A stretch of 7,696 bases of DNA from Spartobacteria bacterium (GTDB lineage: Bacteria > Verrucomicrobiota > Verrucomicrobiia > Chthoniobacterales > Chthoniobacteraceae), in assembly GCA_025350985.1 (NCBI GenBank), contig JANXWU010000413.1, positions 1 through 7,696 on the forward strand, given 5' to 3'. The position numbers and the translations under genes are program-made. Under the pieces are notes generated by a model that saw only the letters and a list, made by a program, of their open reading frames with translations, did no database searches and was not told the origin of the DNA. Positions 1 to 6,245 of the stretch are shown here, one piece after another; position 1 is the stretch's first letter; each line of letters starts with the position of its first letter.

Positions 1-376
1 CGCCATTGGAGCTGGTCAGCCCGCACAGATAGTTAAAGAGTCCTTTGCCTTTGCTGCCATCGGGCAAAGTAGCTTCTTCATTGTCGATGAACTTCAATAA
101 CTCATCGCCGGTAATCCCCTGCGGATTCGCCGCCCAATCCCGCCAGCGATAAGGCCGCTCAACCGCCGGCTTGAACTTCTTTCCTGCCAACTGCGCCTCC
201 TCCTCCCGCTGAAGCTCCAGGTCATCGAGGAATTTCAAAAACATGACCCAAGTCAGCATCGGCAACCGATCCAGGTCGCCGTTAAGTCCCTTGTCCTTCC
301 GCATGATGTCGCGTGCGGACTTTAGGAGAGAGCCGAGGGATTGGGCGGTGGTCTGAATTGCAGAGGTAGATTTCAT
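1..376 (-). CDS. hsdM: Type I restriction-modification system, DNA methyltransferase subunit HsdM (N-terminal part, runs off left edge)
   Basis: The visible 125 residues form the all-helical N-terminal domain of HsdM, the subunit that, with HsdS, makes N6-adenine modifications in type I R-M complexes. The clearest signatures are AQSLGSLLKSARDIMRKDKG near residues 11-30 and LDRLPMLTWVMFLKFLDDLE at 35-54, followed by the YRWRDWA and GDELLKFI segments around 76-96. The frame is open to the window edge, so the methyltransferase core with the NPPF/Y catalytic motif lies outside. The ATG at 376-374 is chosen because the family match starts almost at once. The Shine-Dalgarno is weak (GGA about 8 bases upstream). 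It is on the same strand as hsdR but separated from it by a transposase gene and its repeats. Whether it has its own promoter, or depends on read-through from hsdR, cannot be told. The family call is secure. Confidence 0.93.
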   Translation of the reverse strand, partial: MKSTSAIQTTAQSLGSLLKSARDIMRKDKGLNGDLDRLPMLTWVMFLKFLDDLELQREEEAQLAGKKFKPAVERPYRWRDWAANPQGITGDELLKFIDNEEATLPDGSKGKGLFNYLCGLTSSNG

Positions 377-433
377 TTCGATCCAACTAACAAATTTGAA
401 AGCCAAAGCTCGTGATAGCCGCAGTCCTTTGTC

Positions 434-500
434 TTGCGAGTCAACGAATATTGCGAGTCACAGACTTGAAGAGTCAACAAATCTTGCAACTCAACACACT
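434..500. repeat. Degenerate tandem repeat, about 16-bp period, upstream of hsdM
   Basis: Four related units start at about 434, 451, 466 and 484 (TTGCGAGTCAACGAATA, TTGCGAGTCACAGAC, TTGAAGAGTCAACAAATC, TTGCAACTCAACACAC). Spacing is 15-18 bp. Taken as pairs they make a 30-bp direct repeat (438-467 against 471-501) with about five mismatches and one gap. On the minus strand, the coding strand of hsdM, the units read TTGACTC or TTGAGTTG, which resembles -35 boxes, but no good -10 box was found at proper spacing. Function unknown; it could be operator-like or debris at the edge of the mobile element. Confidence 0.6.
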
Positions 501-503
501 TAA

Positions 504-619
504 GGGCCGAAGGCCCGCCATTTAATAGCCCAAGGTTCAGGGCCGAAGGCCCGATAATTGATAGCCCAAGGCAGAGCCTTGGGTATCGTAAATTCCAAAT
601 AGCAAGCCCTGTAAGGGCG
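504..619 (+). repeat. Left REP-like array (hairpins H1, H2, H3, plus a partial extra copy)
   Basis: Hairpin H1 is GGGCCGAAGGCCC at 540-552 (5-bp stem, GAA loop). H2 is CCCAAGGCAGAGCCTTGGG at 565-583 (8-bp stem, AGA loop). H3 is GCCCTGTAAGGGC at 606-618 (5-bp stem, GTA loop). A second perfect copy of H1 at 504-516 is followed by TAGCCCAAGG (526-535), the left arm of H2 without its partner. So 504-535 is a truncated tandem duplicate of 540-571, 36 bp apart. H3 ends 19 bases before the transposase stop codon. Confidence 0.85.
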
Positions 620-637
620 AAACAAAACAAACCAGAA

Positions 638-1090
638 TTAATCCCACGCATAACGTTCATCCAGTGGTTTGCAGTTCTTCTCGCAGAACCGGCGATACTC
701 CGTTTGAAAGTCGTCCTTTCGATGATGTTCGGCCTGATTACGAATGTATTGTCGCACTGTCTCCCCATGCGTCGCACTGACACTAAACTCACCGTAGCCA
801 GCCTGCCATGCGAAGTCGGAATAAGAGTTGTGCTGATCCTTTAGCCATCGAGAAGATGATGACTTGATTTGTTCGACAACCTTGGCAGGCGCATGGTTCT
901 TGGATTGCGCAAAAAGGATGTGGATGTGATCGGAGACTGAATTGATCTCAATCAGGCATGAGTCCTGGTTGGCAAGAATGCCTCCAATGTAGGCGTGGAG
1001 TTGTGGACGATCTTCATCGCGGAGAAAAGGACGACGCCCCTTCGTGCTGAACACGAGGTGGACGAGAATGTTCGCCAGGGATTGCGACAT
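638..1090 (-). CDS. tnpA: IS200-like Y1 (HUH) transposase, REP-associated tyrosine transposase type
   Basis: This 150-aa protein is a single-domain Y1 transposase, which cuts and rejoins single-stranded DNA through a 5'-phosphotyrosine link. The metal-binding HUH motif is H55-I-H57 (SDHIHILFA). The catalytic tyrosine is most likely Y115 in VRQYIRNQAEHH, and WQAGYGEFSVS (95-105) is typical of the short IS200-like clade that often accompanies REP palindromes. The length is normal, all key residues are present and there is no frameshift, so it may be active. It starts at ATG 1090-1088. The only SD-like sequence (AAGGG, 8 bases upstream) lies inside hairpin H3', so the repeat may affect its translation. 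It lies on the same strand as, and between, hsdR and hsdM. No accessory tnpB-like gene is present. In RAYT families the transposase recognises the flanking hairpins; that this one does is inference from the layout. Confidence 0.9.
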   Translation of the reverse strand: MSQSLANILVHLVFSTKGRRPFLRDEDRPQLHAYIGGILANQDSCLIEINSVSDHIHILFAQSKNHAPAKVVEQIKSSSSRWLKDQHNSYSDFAWQAGYGEFSVSATHGETVRQYIRNQAEHHRKDDFQTEYRRFCEKNCKPLDERYAWD

Positions 1091-1096
1091 GGGTTA

Positions 1097-1197
1097 CGCC
1101 CTTACAGGGCTGAGAAATCCGGGACTTCGTGACTTGGGCCTGCGTGCGCGGTGCGCACTTCAGCCCAAGCTATAGTATTGACGGCTTTCAGCCGTCG
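1097..1197 (-). repeat. Right REP-like array (hairpins H3', H2', H1'), inverted relative to the left one
   Basis: Moving away from the transposase start codon: H3' at 1098-1110 is the exact reverse complement of H3. H2' at 1133-1169 has an outer stem CTTGGGC/GCCCAAG (1133-1139 with 1163-1169) and an inner stem GTGCGC/GCGCAC (1144-1149 with 1153-1158). H1' at 1180-1196 is GACGGCTTTCAGCCGTC, a perfect 7-bp stem with a TTC loop. Read on minus, the order H1'-H2'-H3' and the linker ATAGC before H2' match the left array, although H1 and H2 differ in sequence. The array fills the gap between the hsdR stop codon and the transposase start. Confidence 0.82.
1098..1110 (-). promoter_or_regulatory. Hairpin covering the SD-like sequence of the transposase gene
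   Basis: On the minus strand the sequence before the transposase ATG is GCCCTGTAAGGGCGTAACCC. The only purine-rich SD-like run, AAGGG, forms the 3' arm of the 5-bp GCCCT/AGGGC stem and ends 8-9 bases from the start codon. In mRNA this stem could mask the ribosome binding site. The base pairing is visible; a regulatory role is inference. Confidence 0.4.
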
Positions 1198-1226
1198 AAG
1201 ATCGTCACAGCCTTTGGAACAGATTT

Positions 1227-3590
1227 TCATGCGGCATAGAGTAGTGTTTGTAATTGAGCAACAGCTTCGCGCAGTTTTTCTGTGCCGCCGAACCGTTTGA
1301 TGATATCCGCAACCTGTCCATGATTCGATACGGGCGGCACCTTTAAGACATCAGGTAAAACAAACTGCGCCGCGCCGTGTTCAGCGTATTTGTCCAGTAG
1401 CTCATCAAGTATCTGCCGTGCTTCTGGACTATATTGTGCGAAGAAGTCTTTCCGCGATTCGCGAAGTTGCTGGGCGCGTTCGCGGCGGGTGCGGAGCGGG
1501 GCATTGAAGGCTAGGTGGCAGAGCAGGTCGAACGGATCGGCTTCGGGCTGCTTTGCTTGTTCGGCTAACTCATCGAAGCTGATGCCGCGCTCGGCCAGAC
1601 GTTGAATGATTCCGGCGCGCTTCTCCGGGTCAGACCATTCGGCGCGCAACTCGGGTGCCGTCGGGCAAAGTGTGCGCACTTTCTCCGCTGCGTAGTCGGT
1701 GTAGCGAATGACGCGCAGTTGTTTACCATCGGGATCAAGCTCGTAAACAAGGTGCGCCGCGATTTCGACCTGTCCACCATCGTAGTAAAACTTGCGATGC
1801 TCCACGGGCGGCGGCTCGTTGATCGTGATGTCTCCTGGTTCCCAATTGTCCGAGTTGATTTCCTCATCCACGACCGTTGTTTTGACTACCTTTCCCGCTT
1901 CATCAATCTCCTCCTGCGTCAGCTTCATCGGATCGCCATCGAAAGCGGGATCGGCGAAGAGCCGCGTGGCGGAGCCGGTATAGTCAATGATGTTGAACCA
2001 AAGCTTGCCGTAGTCGTCACGCACGCGCGTGCCGCGTCCGATGATCTGCTTGAACTCGCTCATCGAACCGACGACGCGAGCGAGCACGACATTTTTGCAC
2101 GTCGGGGCATCCACCCCGGTCGTGAGTAGCTGCGAAGTAGTCAGGATAGTCGGGACCTTCGTATCCACGTCTTGAAAGCGGCTTAGGTGTCCGCGACCTA
2201 TATCCCCTTCGTTGGAGGTGACACGGCAAACATAATCGGGATGCTGCTTCACGAGATCGGCGTTGAGGTTGTTCAATGCCGTGCGCATCTCGCTCGCGTG
2301 CTCCTGATCCACGCAAAAGACAATCGTCTTCGCAAAACGGTCGCGGCTCTTTTTCAAGAAATCGGTGAGATGCCGCGCGATGCTTTCCGTGCGCGCACGC
2401 AAGGCCACGGCGCGCTCGAAGTCCTTCGTCTCATACTCGTCATCGGGAATAGGACGGCCATAGCGATCCATCTCGTCCTTGCTTGGACGCCAGCCGGCGG
2501 CGTCCCATTCCGTGACGACGCGATGCACTCGATAAGGCGCGAGAAAGCCGTCCTCGATGCCTTGGCGCAGACTGTATTCGTAAATCGGATTGCCGAAGTA
2601 GCGATAGGTGTCGCGGTTGTCATCGCGCAACGGCGTGGCCGTCATGCCGAGCTGAAAGGCGGACTGGTAGTATTCGAGAATGGTGCGCCATGAGCTATCC
2701 TCGCGTGCGCTCCCGCGATGGCACTCGTCCACGATGATCAAGTCGAAGAAGTCAGGCGGGAACGATTTGAAAAGACCTTCGCGCCGCTCGTCCTCGGCGA
2801 GAGATTGGTAAATGGCGAAATACATTTCACGGCCGAAGTTGGTGACGCCGCCTTCAATCTTCCAGCGCGCATCGCCAAAGGCCGCAAAGATGCCGTCCTT
2901 CGGCTGATCCACGAGAATGTTGCGATCGGCAAGATAGAGGATTTTCGGTTTCCGATAAGCGCCGTCCTTGTTCCATCCCGCATTCCAAAGCTTCCAGCAA
3001 ATCTGGAATGCCGTCGGTGTCTTGCCGGTGCCGGTCGCCATTGTTAGCAGGAGGCGGCGCTGCCCTTTCAAAATCGCTTCAACAGTTCGGTTGATGGCGA
3101 TGAGTTGGTAGTAACGCTCACCTTTATTCACTGCGTAATTGACCGGCGTCAGCAATCGCTCAGCCGTTTCAGCGCCCGTAATGTTTTCACCGACGCAATA
3201 ACGCTGCCAAAGATCGGTCGGGGTCGGGTAGTAGCTAAGGACTGTTTCTTTGCCCGTAAAGTAATCGAACTCGATGATCTCTTCGCCATTGGTCGCGTAG
3301 GCAAATTTCAAGCCGAGCATTTCGGCATAGTCCTTCGCCTGTTGCAGACCATCCGCCGCCTTTTTGTAAGCGGCTTTCGCTTCTACAATCGCAAGCGGAA
3401 AATCACGGCGATAACGCAGAAGATAATCCACGCGCTTCGGCGGCTTGCGCACAAACCCTTTGCCAACCGGAATGATGCGCCCGTCCGTGATGGTGCGCTG
3501 TTCAGCAATGGAATGGGGATCATTTTCCCATCCTGCGGCCTGCAATTTGGGAACGACGAATTTTCTGCATATATCTGCTTCGGTGAGCAT
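1227..3590 (-). CDS. hsdR: Type I restriction endonuclease subunit HsdR (EcoEI-like, 787 aa)
   Basis: HsdR is the ATP-dependent translocase and nuclease of type I R-M complexes; with HsdM2-HsdS it pulls DNA past the bound target and cuts at a distance. The N-terminal PD-(D/E)xK nuclease has D55 (RVDYLL), E70-A-K72 (IVEAKA) and the QxxxY motif Q84-Y88. The SF2 helicase motor follows: Walker A ATGTGKT (185-191), DECH box (288-291), motif III TAT (317-319), TTGVDAP (490-496) and arginine-finger motif QIIGRGTRVR (515-524). The C-terminal third is a helical region of the EcoEI R type. Length is normal for this short R family and no catalytic residue is missing. Start is ATG 3590, right at the first family-like residues (MLTEADICRKFVVPKL). 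The leader has only an AAAAAAGA purine run and no clear SD. It is separated from the mlaD stop by 92 bp and from hsdM by the REP/RAYT element. Confidence 0.95.
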   Translation of the reverse strand: MLTEADICRKFVVPKLQAAGWENDPHSIAEQRTITDGRIIPVGKGFVRKPPKRVDYLLRYRRDFPLAIVEAKAAYKKAADGLQQAKDYAEMLGLKFAYATNGEEIIEFDYFTGKETVLSYYPTPTDLWQRYCVGENITGAETAERLLTPVNYAVNKGERYYQLIAINRTVEAILKGQRRLLLTMATGTGKTPTAFQICWKLWNAGWNKDGAYRKPKILYLADRNILVDQPKDGIFAAFGDARWKIEGGVTNFGREMYFAIYQSLAEDERREGLFKSFPPDFFDLIIVDECHRGSAREDSSWRTILEYYQSAFQLGMTATPLRDDNRDTYRYFGNPIYEYSLRQGIEDGFLAPYRVHRVVTEWDAAGWRPSKDEMDRYGRPIPDDEYETKDFERAVALRARTESIARHLTDFLKKSRDRFAKTIVFCVDQEHASEMRTALNNLNADLVKQHPDYVCRVTSNEGDIGRGHLSRFQDVDTKVPTILTTSQLLTTGVDAPTCKNVVLARVVGSMSEFKQIIGRGTRVRDDYGKLWFNIIDYTGSATRLFADPAFDGDPMKLTQEEIDEAGKVVKTTVVDEEINSDNWEPGDITINEPPPVEHRKFYYDGGQVEIAAHLVYELDPDGKQLRVIRYTDYAAEKVRTLCPTAPELRAEWSDPEKRAGIIQRLAERGISFDELAEQAKQPEADPFDLLCHLAFNAPLRTRRERAQQLRESRKDFFAQYSPEARQILDELLDKYAEHGAAQFVLPDVLKVPPVSNHGQVADIIKRFGGTEKLREAVAQLQTLLYAA

Positions 3591-3606
3591 TTATCTTTTT
3601 TCTGCG

Positions 3607-3619
3607 GTCGCGAAGCGAC
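3607..3619 (-). repeat. Small REP-like hairpin in the hsdR leader
   Basis: GTCGCGAAGCGAC forms a perfect 5-bp stem with a GAA loop on plus (TTC on minus), 16 bases upstream of the hsdR ATG. Stem size and loop resemble H1 and H1' of the nearby RAYT element. It lies in the 92-bp gap between mlaD and hsdR. That gap also holds a TAGAAT (-10-like on minus, 3626-3621) without a good -35, and no recognisable terminator after mlaD. It may be a REP remnant or chance. Confidence 0.4.
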
Positions 3620-3682
3620 AATTCTATTTTTACGCGTTTCTAAAGCGCCGCACAATCTACTGGCAAACGTCGCCCACGGATT

Positions 3683-4618
3683 TCAAGGCACTCTCGCCGG
3701 GAGCGGTTGCTGGCTTTTGAGGATGGTTGTCTCGGGGGTTAGCTTGTTGGACTTGCCACTAAAGATGAGCCGGTTCGGCTTTTCGCCGAGCGCCTCGGTA
3801 AGTGCCTTTGCATGGGTGCTGACTACTTTCAGGTTCAACAAAATGACGTGCAGCTCTTTCATCTGCTCCTGGAGTTGCTTGTCAGTCGTTCCTACGAATT
3901 TGCCCGCGTCACCGATGAAGCCGTTGGCGTTTTTCAAAACGTGCTCGAGCCCGTTCATCACCGACTGCAATTCCTGAAGGTCCTTCTTCACATCGCCCTC
4001 GTTGTCGGCGATCAATTTCGTCGCACGGCCGACGAGCGCGTCCCCATTCTTCGCCAGCCCGTCAACAGAACCGGTTAGCTTGGAAATTTTCGGTAACAGT
4101 TCTCCCAAGTCACTTTTGACTTTGGTGAGCAGGCTGTTGGCGTTGTCGAGCAGCGGCCCGGCGGCTTGCGTGATCTGCTCGATTCCATAAGCCGGATGTC
4201 CCTCGATGATCGCGGCGTTGGCGAGCGTCCCGGCGTCCGGCATGCCGGCGGAGAGTGCGATGAATTTTTGCCCAAGCAGCGTGTCCGAACCGAGCGACGC
4301 CACCGTGTCCACGGGCACTGGCGGAATGCCCTCGTCGATGCTGATCGTCACGCGGACGGCGTTTCTTTTGTTGTCGAATCCGCTGCGCTCTTCGGTGCTC
4401 AGATGACGCATCGCGATCACGCGACCGGCGGGCGCGCCGGCGAAGCGAACTTCGGAATGCACCTTTACGCCTGACACGTCCTGGTAGTCGATTTGCAAAG
4501 TGCGCGTCGGCTTTTTCAACTGGAAGCCGGAGAGCGCGAGCGTGAGCGCGGTGAGCAGGACGAGGCTACAGGCAATGACCGCCAGCGCGACGATGTAATC
4601 GGAGAGGTTTCGTTTCAT
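3683..4618 (-). CDS. mlaD: MlaD/MCE-domain lipid-transport substrate-binding protein
   Basis: MlaD-type proteins form a hexameric ring on the periplasmic side of the MlaFE transporter and pass phospholipid through a central pore. This 311-aa protein has a short cytoplasmic N-terminus, one membrane anchor (about residues 9-30, ALAVIACSLVLLTALTLALS) and one MCE beta-barrel domain (about 39-123). The barrel includes VKVHSEVRFAGAPAGRVIAM (51-70) and GSDTLLGQKFIALSAG (110-125). A long, mostly helical tail (about 147-280) follows, which in longer MCE proteins forms a coiled-coil needle or barrel. The end (residues 280-311) is polar and probably disordered. It is the last gene of the mlaE-mlaF-mlaD operon; its ATG overlaps the mlaF stop as ATGA, so translation is probably coupled. 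It is longer than single-domain E. coli MlaD (about 180 aa) because of the helical tail. The family call is secure; lipid substrate and direction of transport are not shown by sequence. Confidence 0.93.
   Translation of the reverse strand: MKRNLSDYIVALAVIACSLVLLTALTLALSGFQLKKPTRTLQIDYQDVSGVKVHSEVRFAGAPAGRVIAMRHLSTEERSGFDNKRNAVRVTISIDEGIPPVPVDTVASLGSDTLLGQKFIALSAGMPDAGTLANAAIIEGHPAYGIEQITQAAGPLLDNANSLLTKVKSDLGELLPKISKLTGSVDGLAKNGDALVGRATKLIADNEGDVKKDLQELQSVMNGLEHVLKNANGFIGDAGKFVGTTDKQLQEQMKELHVILLNLKVVSTHAKALTEALGEKPNRLIFSGKSNKLTPETTILKSQQPLPARVP
4615..4618 (-). other. ATGA overlap of mlaF stop and mlaD start
   Basis: On minus, ATG (4618-4616) of mlaD and TGA (4617-4615) of mlaF share two bases. 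No SD is visible before the ATG, so re-initiation by terminating ribosomes is the likely way mlaD is translated. Confidence 0.85.
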
Positions 4619-5472
4619 GGCATTTTTCTGGATAACCGGCCGCGCGCCGAGATGAGCGGGCGCGGCGCGACGTGCTGACGATGCTCGTGATCGTCTTGGG
4701 AAAGATTCAGCGGCACCGGGCCGTCGGCTTCGCCGTTGATGAATTGCTGGACTTCGGGGTTCGGGCTGCTGCGGATTTCCGCGGGCGTTCCCTGCGCGAT
4801 GATGCTGCCGCGCCCGAGCATGATCATGTTCGACGCAATGCGAAACGCGCTCGTCATGTCATGCGTAACGACCAGTGCCGTCATGCCACTTTCGCGCGTC
4901 AATTCGAGCGTCAGTTTATCGACGACGGCAGTCATGATCGGGTCGAGGCCGGAGGTGGGTTCATCGCTGAAGAGCAGCTCGGGATCGAGCGCCAGAGCGC
5001 GCGCGAGGCCGACGCGCTTTTTCATGCCGCCGCTGATTTCCGCCGGTTTCAAATGCTCGAAGCCGGTCAGTCCGACCATCTGTAATTTCCGTTTCACGAT
5101 CTGGTCCACGTCGTCGTCGGAGAGCTGGCTATGTTCTGAAATGGGCAGCGCGACATTTTCGCCGACGGTCATCGAAGCGAGCAGTGCGCCTGATTGAAAC
5201 AACATGCCAAACCGACGCCGGATGCTGGCGAGTTCGCGCTCGTCCATGTGCGTGATGTCTTCGCCGAAAATTTTGATCGAGCCGGAGGTGGGCTTCATCG
5301 CGCCGATGATGTGCCGCAGCAACGTGCTCTTGCCGCAGCCGCTGCCGCCCATGATGACCATCGTTTCGCCGCGATGGATTTTGAACGAGACGCCGTTGAG
5401 GACAGTGCGCTTGCCGAAAACGCGGACGAGATCGGTGACCTCGATGACGGGAGTGGTGTCAACGTCGTTCAT
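4615..5472 (-). CDS. mlaF: MlaF ABC-transporter ATPase
   Basis: This 285-aa protein is the nucleotide-binding subunit that powers the MlaFED phospholipid transporter. It shows the full ABC set: Walker A GGSGCGKST (42-50), Q-loop Q93 in FQSGAL, signature ISGGMKKRV (146-154), Walker B LLFSDEP (166-172), D-loop SGLDP (174-178) and switch H204 (VVTHD). The ISGGM.KR signature and the FQSGALLASMTVGENVALP segment are characteristic of MlaF/Ttg2A rather than other ABC families. The C-terminus continues past FINGEADGP (244-252) with about 30 polar residues, in the region where MlaF proteins carry a tail contacting the partner subunit. Start is ATG 5472, which overlaps the mlaE stop as ATGA. The frame stays open further upstream (to about 5667), but that stretch overlaps mlaE and has no ABC similarity. 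It is flanked by mlaE and mlaD in the usual order. Confidence 0.96.
   Translation of the reverse strand: MNDVDTTPVIEVTDLVRVFGKRTVLNGVSFKIHRGETMVIMGGSGCGKSTLLRHIIGAMKPTSGSIKIFGEDITHMDERELASIRRRFGMLFQSGALLASMTVGENVALPISEHSQLSDDDVDQIVKRKLQMVGLTGFEHLKPAEISGGMKKRVGLARALALDPELLFSDEPTSGLDPIMTAVVDKLTLELTRESGMTALVVTHDMTSAFRIASNMIMLGRGSIIAQGTPAEIRSSPNPEVQQFINGEADGPVPLNLSQDDHEHRQHVAPRPLISARGRLSRKMP
5469..5472 (-). other. ATGA overlap of mlaE stop and mlaF start
   Basis: On minus, the mlaF ATG (5472-5470) and the mlaE TGA (5471-5469) overlap by two bases. This fixes the mlaF start and implies translational coupling, as no SD precedes it. Confidence 0.85.
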
Positions 5473-6245
5473 GAGCCGAAGAAAAAAATTCCCGTCAGAA
5501 CCGCGTTCAAAACGAGCATCGCCAGCAGCGAATAGACGACCGAGGCCGTCGTCGCCTGCCCCACGCCCTCCGCGCCGCCGTCCACATGCAGACCGGCATT
5601 GCACGCGATCGTGATGACCACCCACGCAAAGACCGCGCTCTTGATCAATCCTGAATACAAATCCCAAGTCGTCGCACTTTCCAAGGCGCGCAGGATGAAA
5701 CCGGCGGTGTTAAAACCGAGCGCGTAGTGACACACCGTCCAGCCGCCAAAAAAGCCGACGTAATTTCCGAGAATCGTCAGCACCGGCAGCATCACGAGCA
5801 TCGCCAGAAACCGCGGGACGATTAGGAACCTAATCGGATTGATGGCCATCACTTCAAGCGCCTCGATTTCCTCGGAAACTTTCATCGTTCCCAACTCTGC
5901 CGCCACCGCCGAGCCGCTGCGTCCAATCACGATCACCGCGATCAGCACCGGCCCGAGTTCGCGCAGCAAAGTCACGGTCACGAGATCGGGTACGTAGATT
6001 TCCGCGCCGAGTTGTTGCAACGAATGCGCGGCCTGCATGGCCAGCGTCACGCCGACACTGAAGGAAGTCAGCGCGACCATCGGCGCGGCGCGCACGCCGA
6101 TGAAAACCATTTGCCGAAAGATGGGCGCGATCTTGAAAAACTGACCGGAGAACGGCGCGACGAGAACCCAGTAGAGGAGGCTGAGGTTGAGATTGAGATA
6201 GTTTTTCAACGGCTCAACGTCTCTTTGGAATCGCGCTTCGACCAA
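5469..6245 (-). CDS. mlaE: MlaE-family lipid ABC-transporter permease
   Basis: MlaE is the integral inner-membrane permease of the Mla/MCE transporter; a dimer sits between MlaF ATPases and the MlaD ring. The 258-aa frame has the family core: LLRELGPVLIAVIVIGRSGS (93-112), AAELGTMKVSEEIEALEVMA (115-134) with INPIRFLIVPRFLA after it, and GLHVDGGAEGVGQATTASVV (218-237). Hydrophobic segments at about 50-75, 97-114, 140-165, 202-216 and 236-256 fit the usual five to six helices. The start is uncertain. The frame runs from a TAG near 6349 with no ATG or GTG before the core, so TTG 6245 is used here. TTG 6209 is an alternative, and ATG at residue 46 would cut into the family region. No SD supports any of these. 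It is the first gene of the operon and divergent from the ROK gene. Family identity is secure; only the N-terminus is in doubt. Confidence 0.9.
   Translation of the reverse strand: MVEARFQRDVEPLKNYLNLNLSLLYWVLVAPFSGQFFKIAPIFRQMVFIGVRAAPMVALTSFSVGVTLAMQAAHSLQQLGAEIYVPDLVTVTLLRELGPVLIAVIVIGRSGSAVAAELGTMKVSEEIEALEVMAINPIRFLIVPRFLAMLVMLPVLTILGNYVGFFGGWTVCHYALGFNTAGFILRALESATTWDLYSGLIKSAVFAWVVITIACNAGLHVDGGAEGVGQATTASVVYSLLAMLVLNAVLTGIFFFGS

Larger units (their letters stand above)
504..1197 (-). mobile_element. REP/RAYT-type element: Y1 transposase framed by inverted three-hairpin arrays
   Basis: The transposase gene at 638-1090 is bracketed by the exact 15-bp inverted repeat AGCCCTGTAAGGGCG (605-619 on plus; 1097-1111 on minus). 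Further out, each side carries two more hairpins in mirror order, described in the two array entries. This is the arrangement expected of a REP-associated tyrosine transposase with its cognate REP palindromes. The outer limits are approximate, because IS200/IS605-type transposition makes no target-site duplication that would mark them. It sits between hsdR and hsdM without interrupting either reading frame. Confidence 0.75.

Noticed and set aside
504..583. Possible CRISPR array from the repeated GGGCCGAAGGCCC units
   Set aside because: There are only two copies, the intervening sequence is itself repeated rather than unique, and no cas gene is present; it fits REP hairpins beside a RAYT gene.
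576..618. Hairpins H2 and H3 as rho-independent terminators
   Set aside because: Neither stem is followed by a T-run on either strand; they are explained by the repeat arrays, though they might still hinder transcription.
373..792. Minus-strand open frame that could code for 139 aa
   Set aside because: It overlaps the end of the transposase gene in another frame, runs through the REP hairpins and hsdM leader, and looks like no protein family.
3105..3977. Plus-strand open frame of 290 aa
   Set aside because: It is antisense to hsdR and mlaD, both clear family members with intact motifs, and its translation has no recognisable domain.
5473..5667. 65-residue N-terminal extension of MlaF
   Set aside because: It overlaps mlaE in another frame, is Gly/Arg-rich low-complexity sequence, and the ATGA junction at 5472 gives the normal MlaF start.
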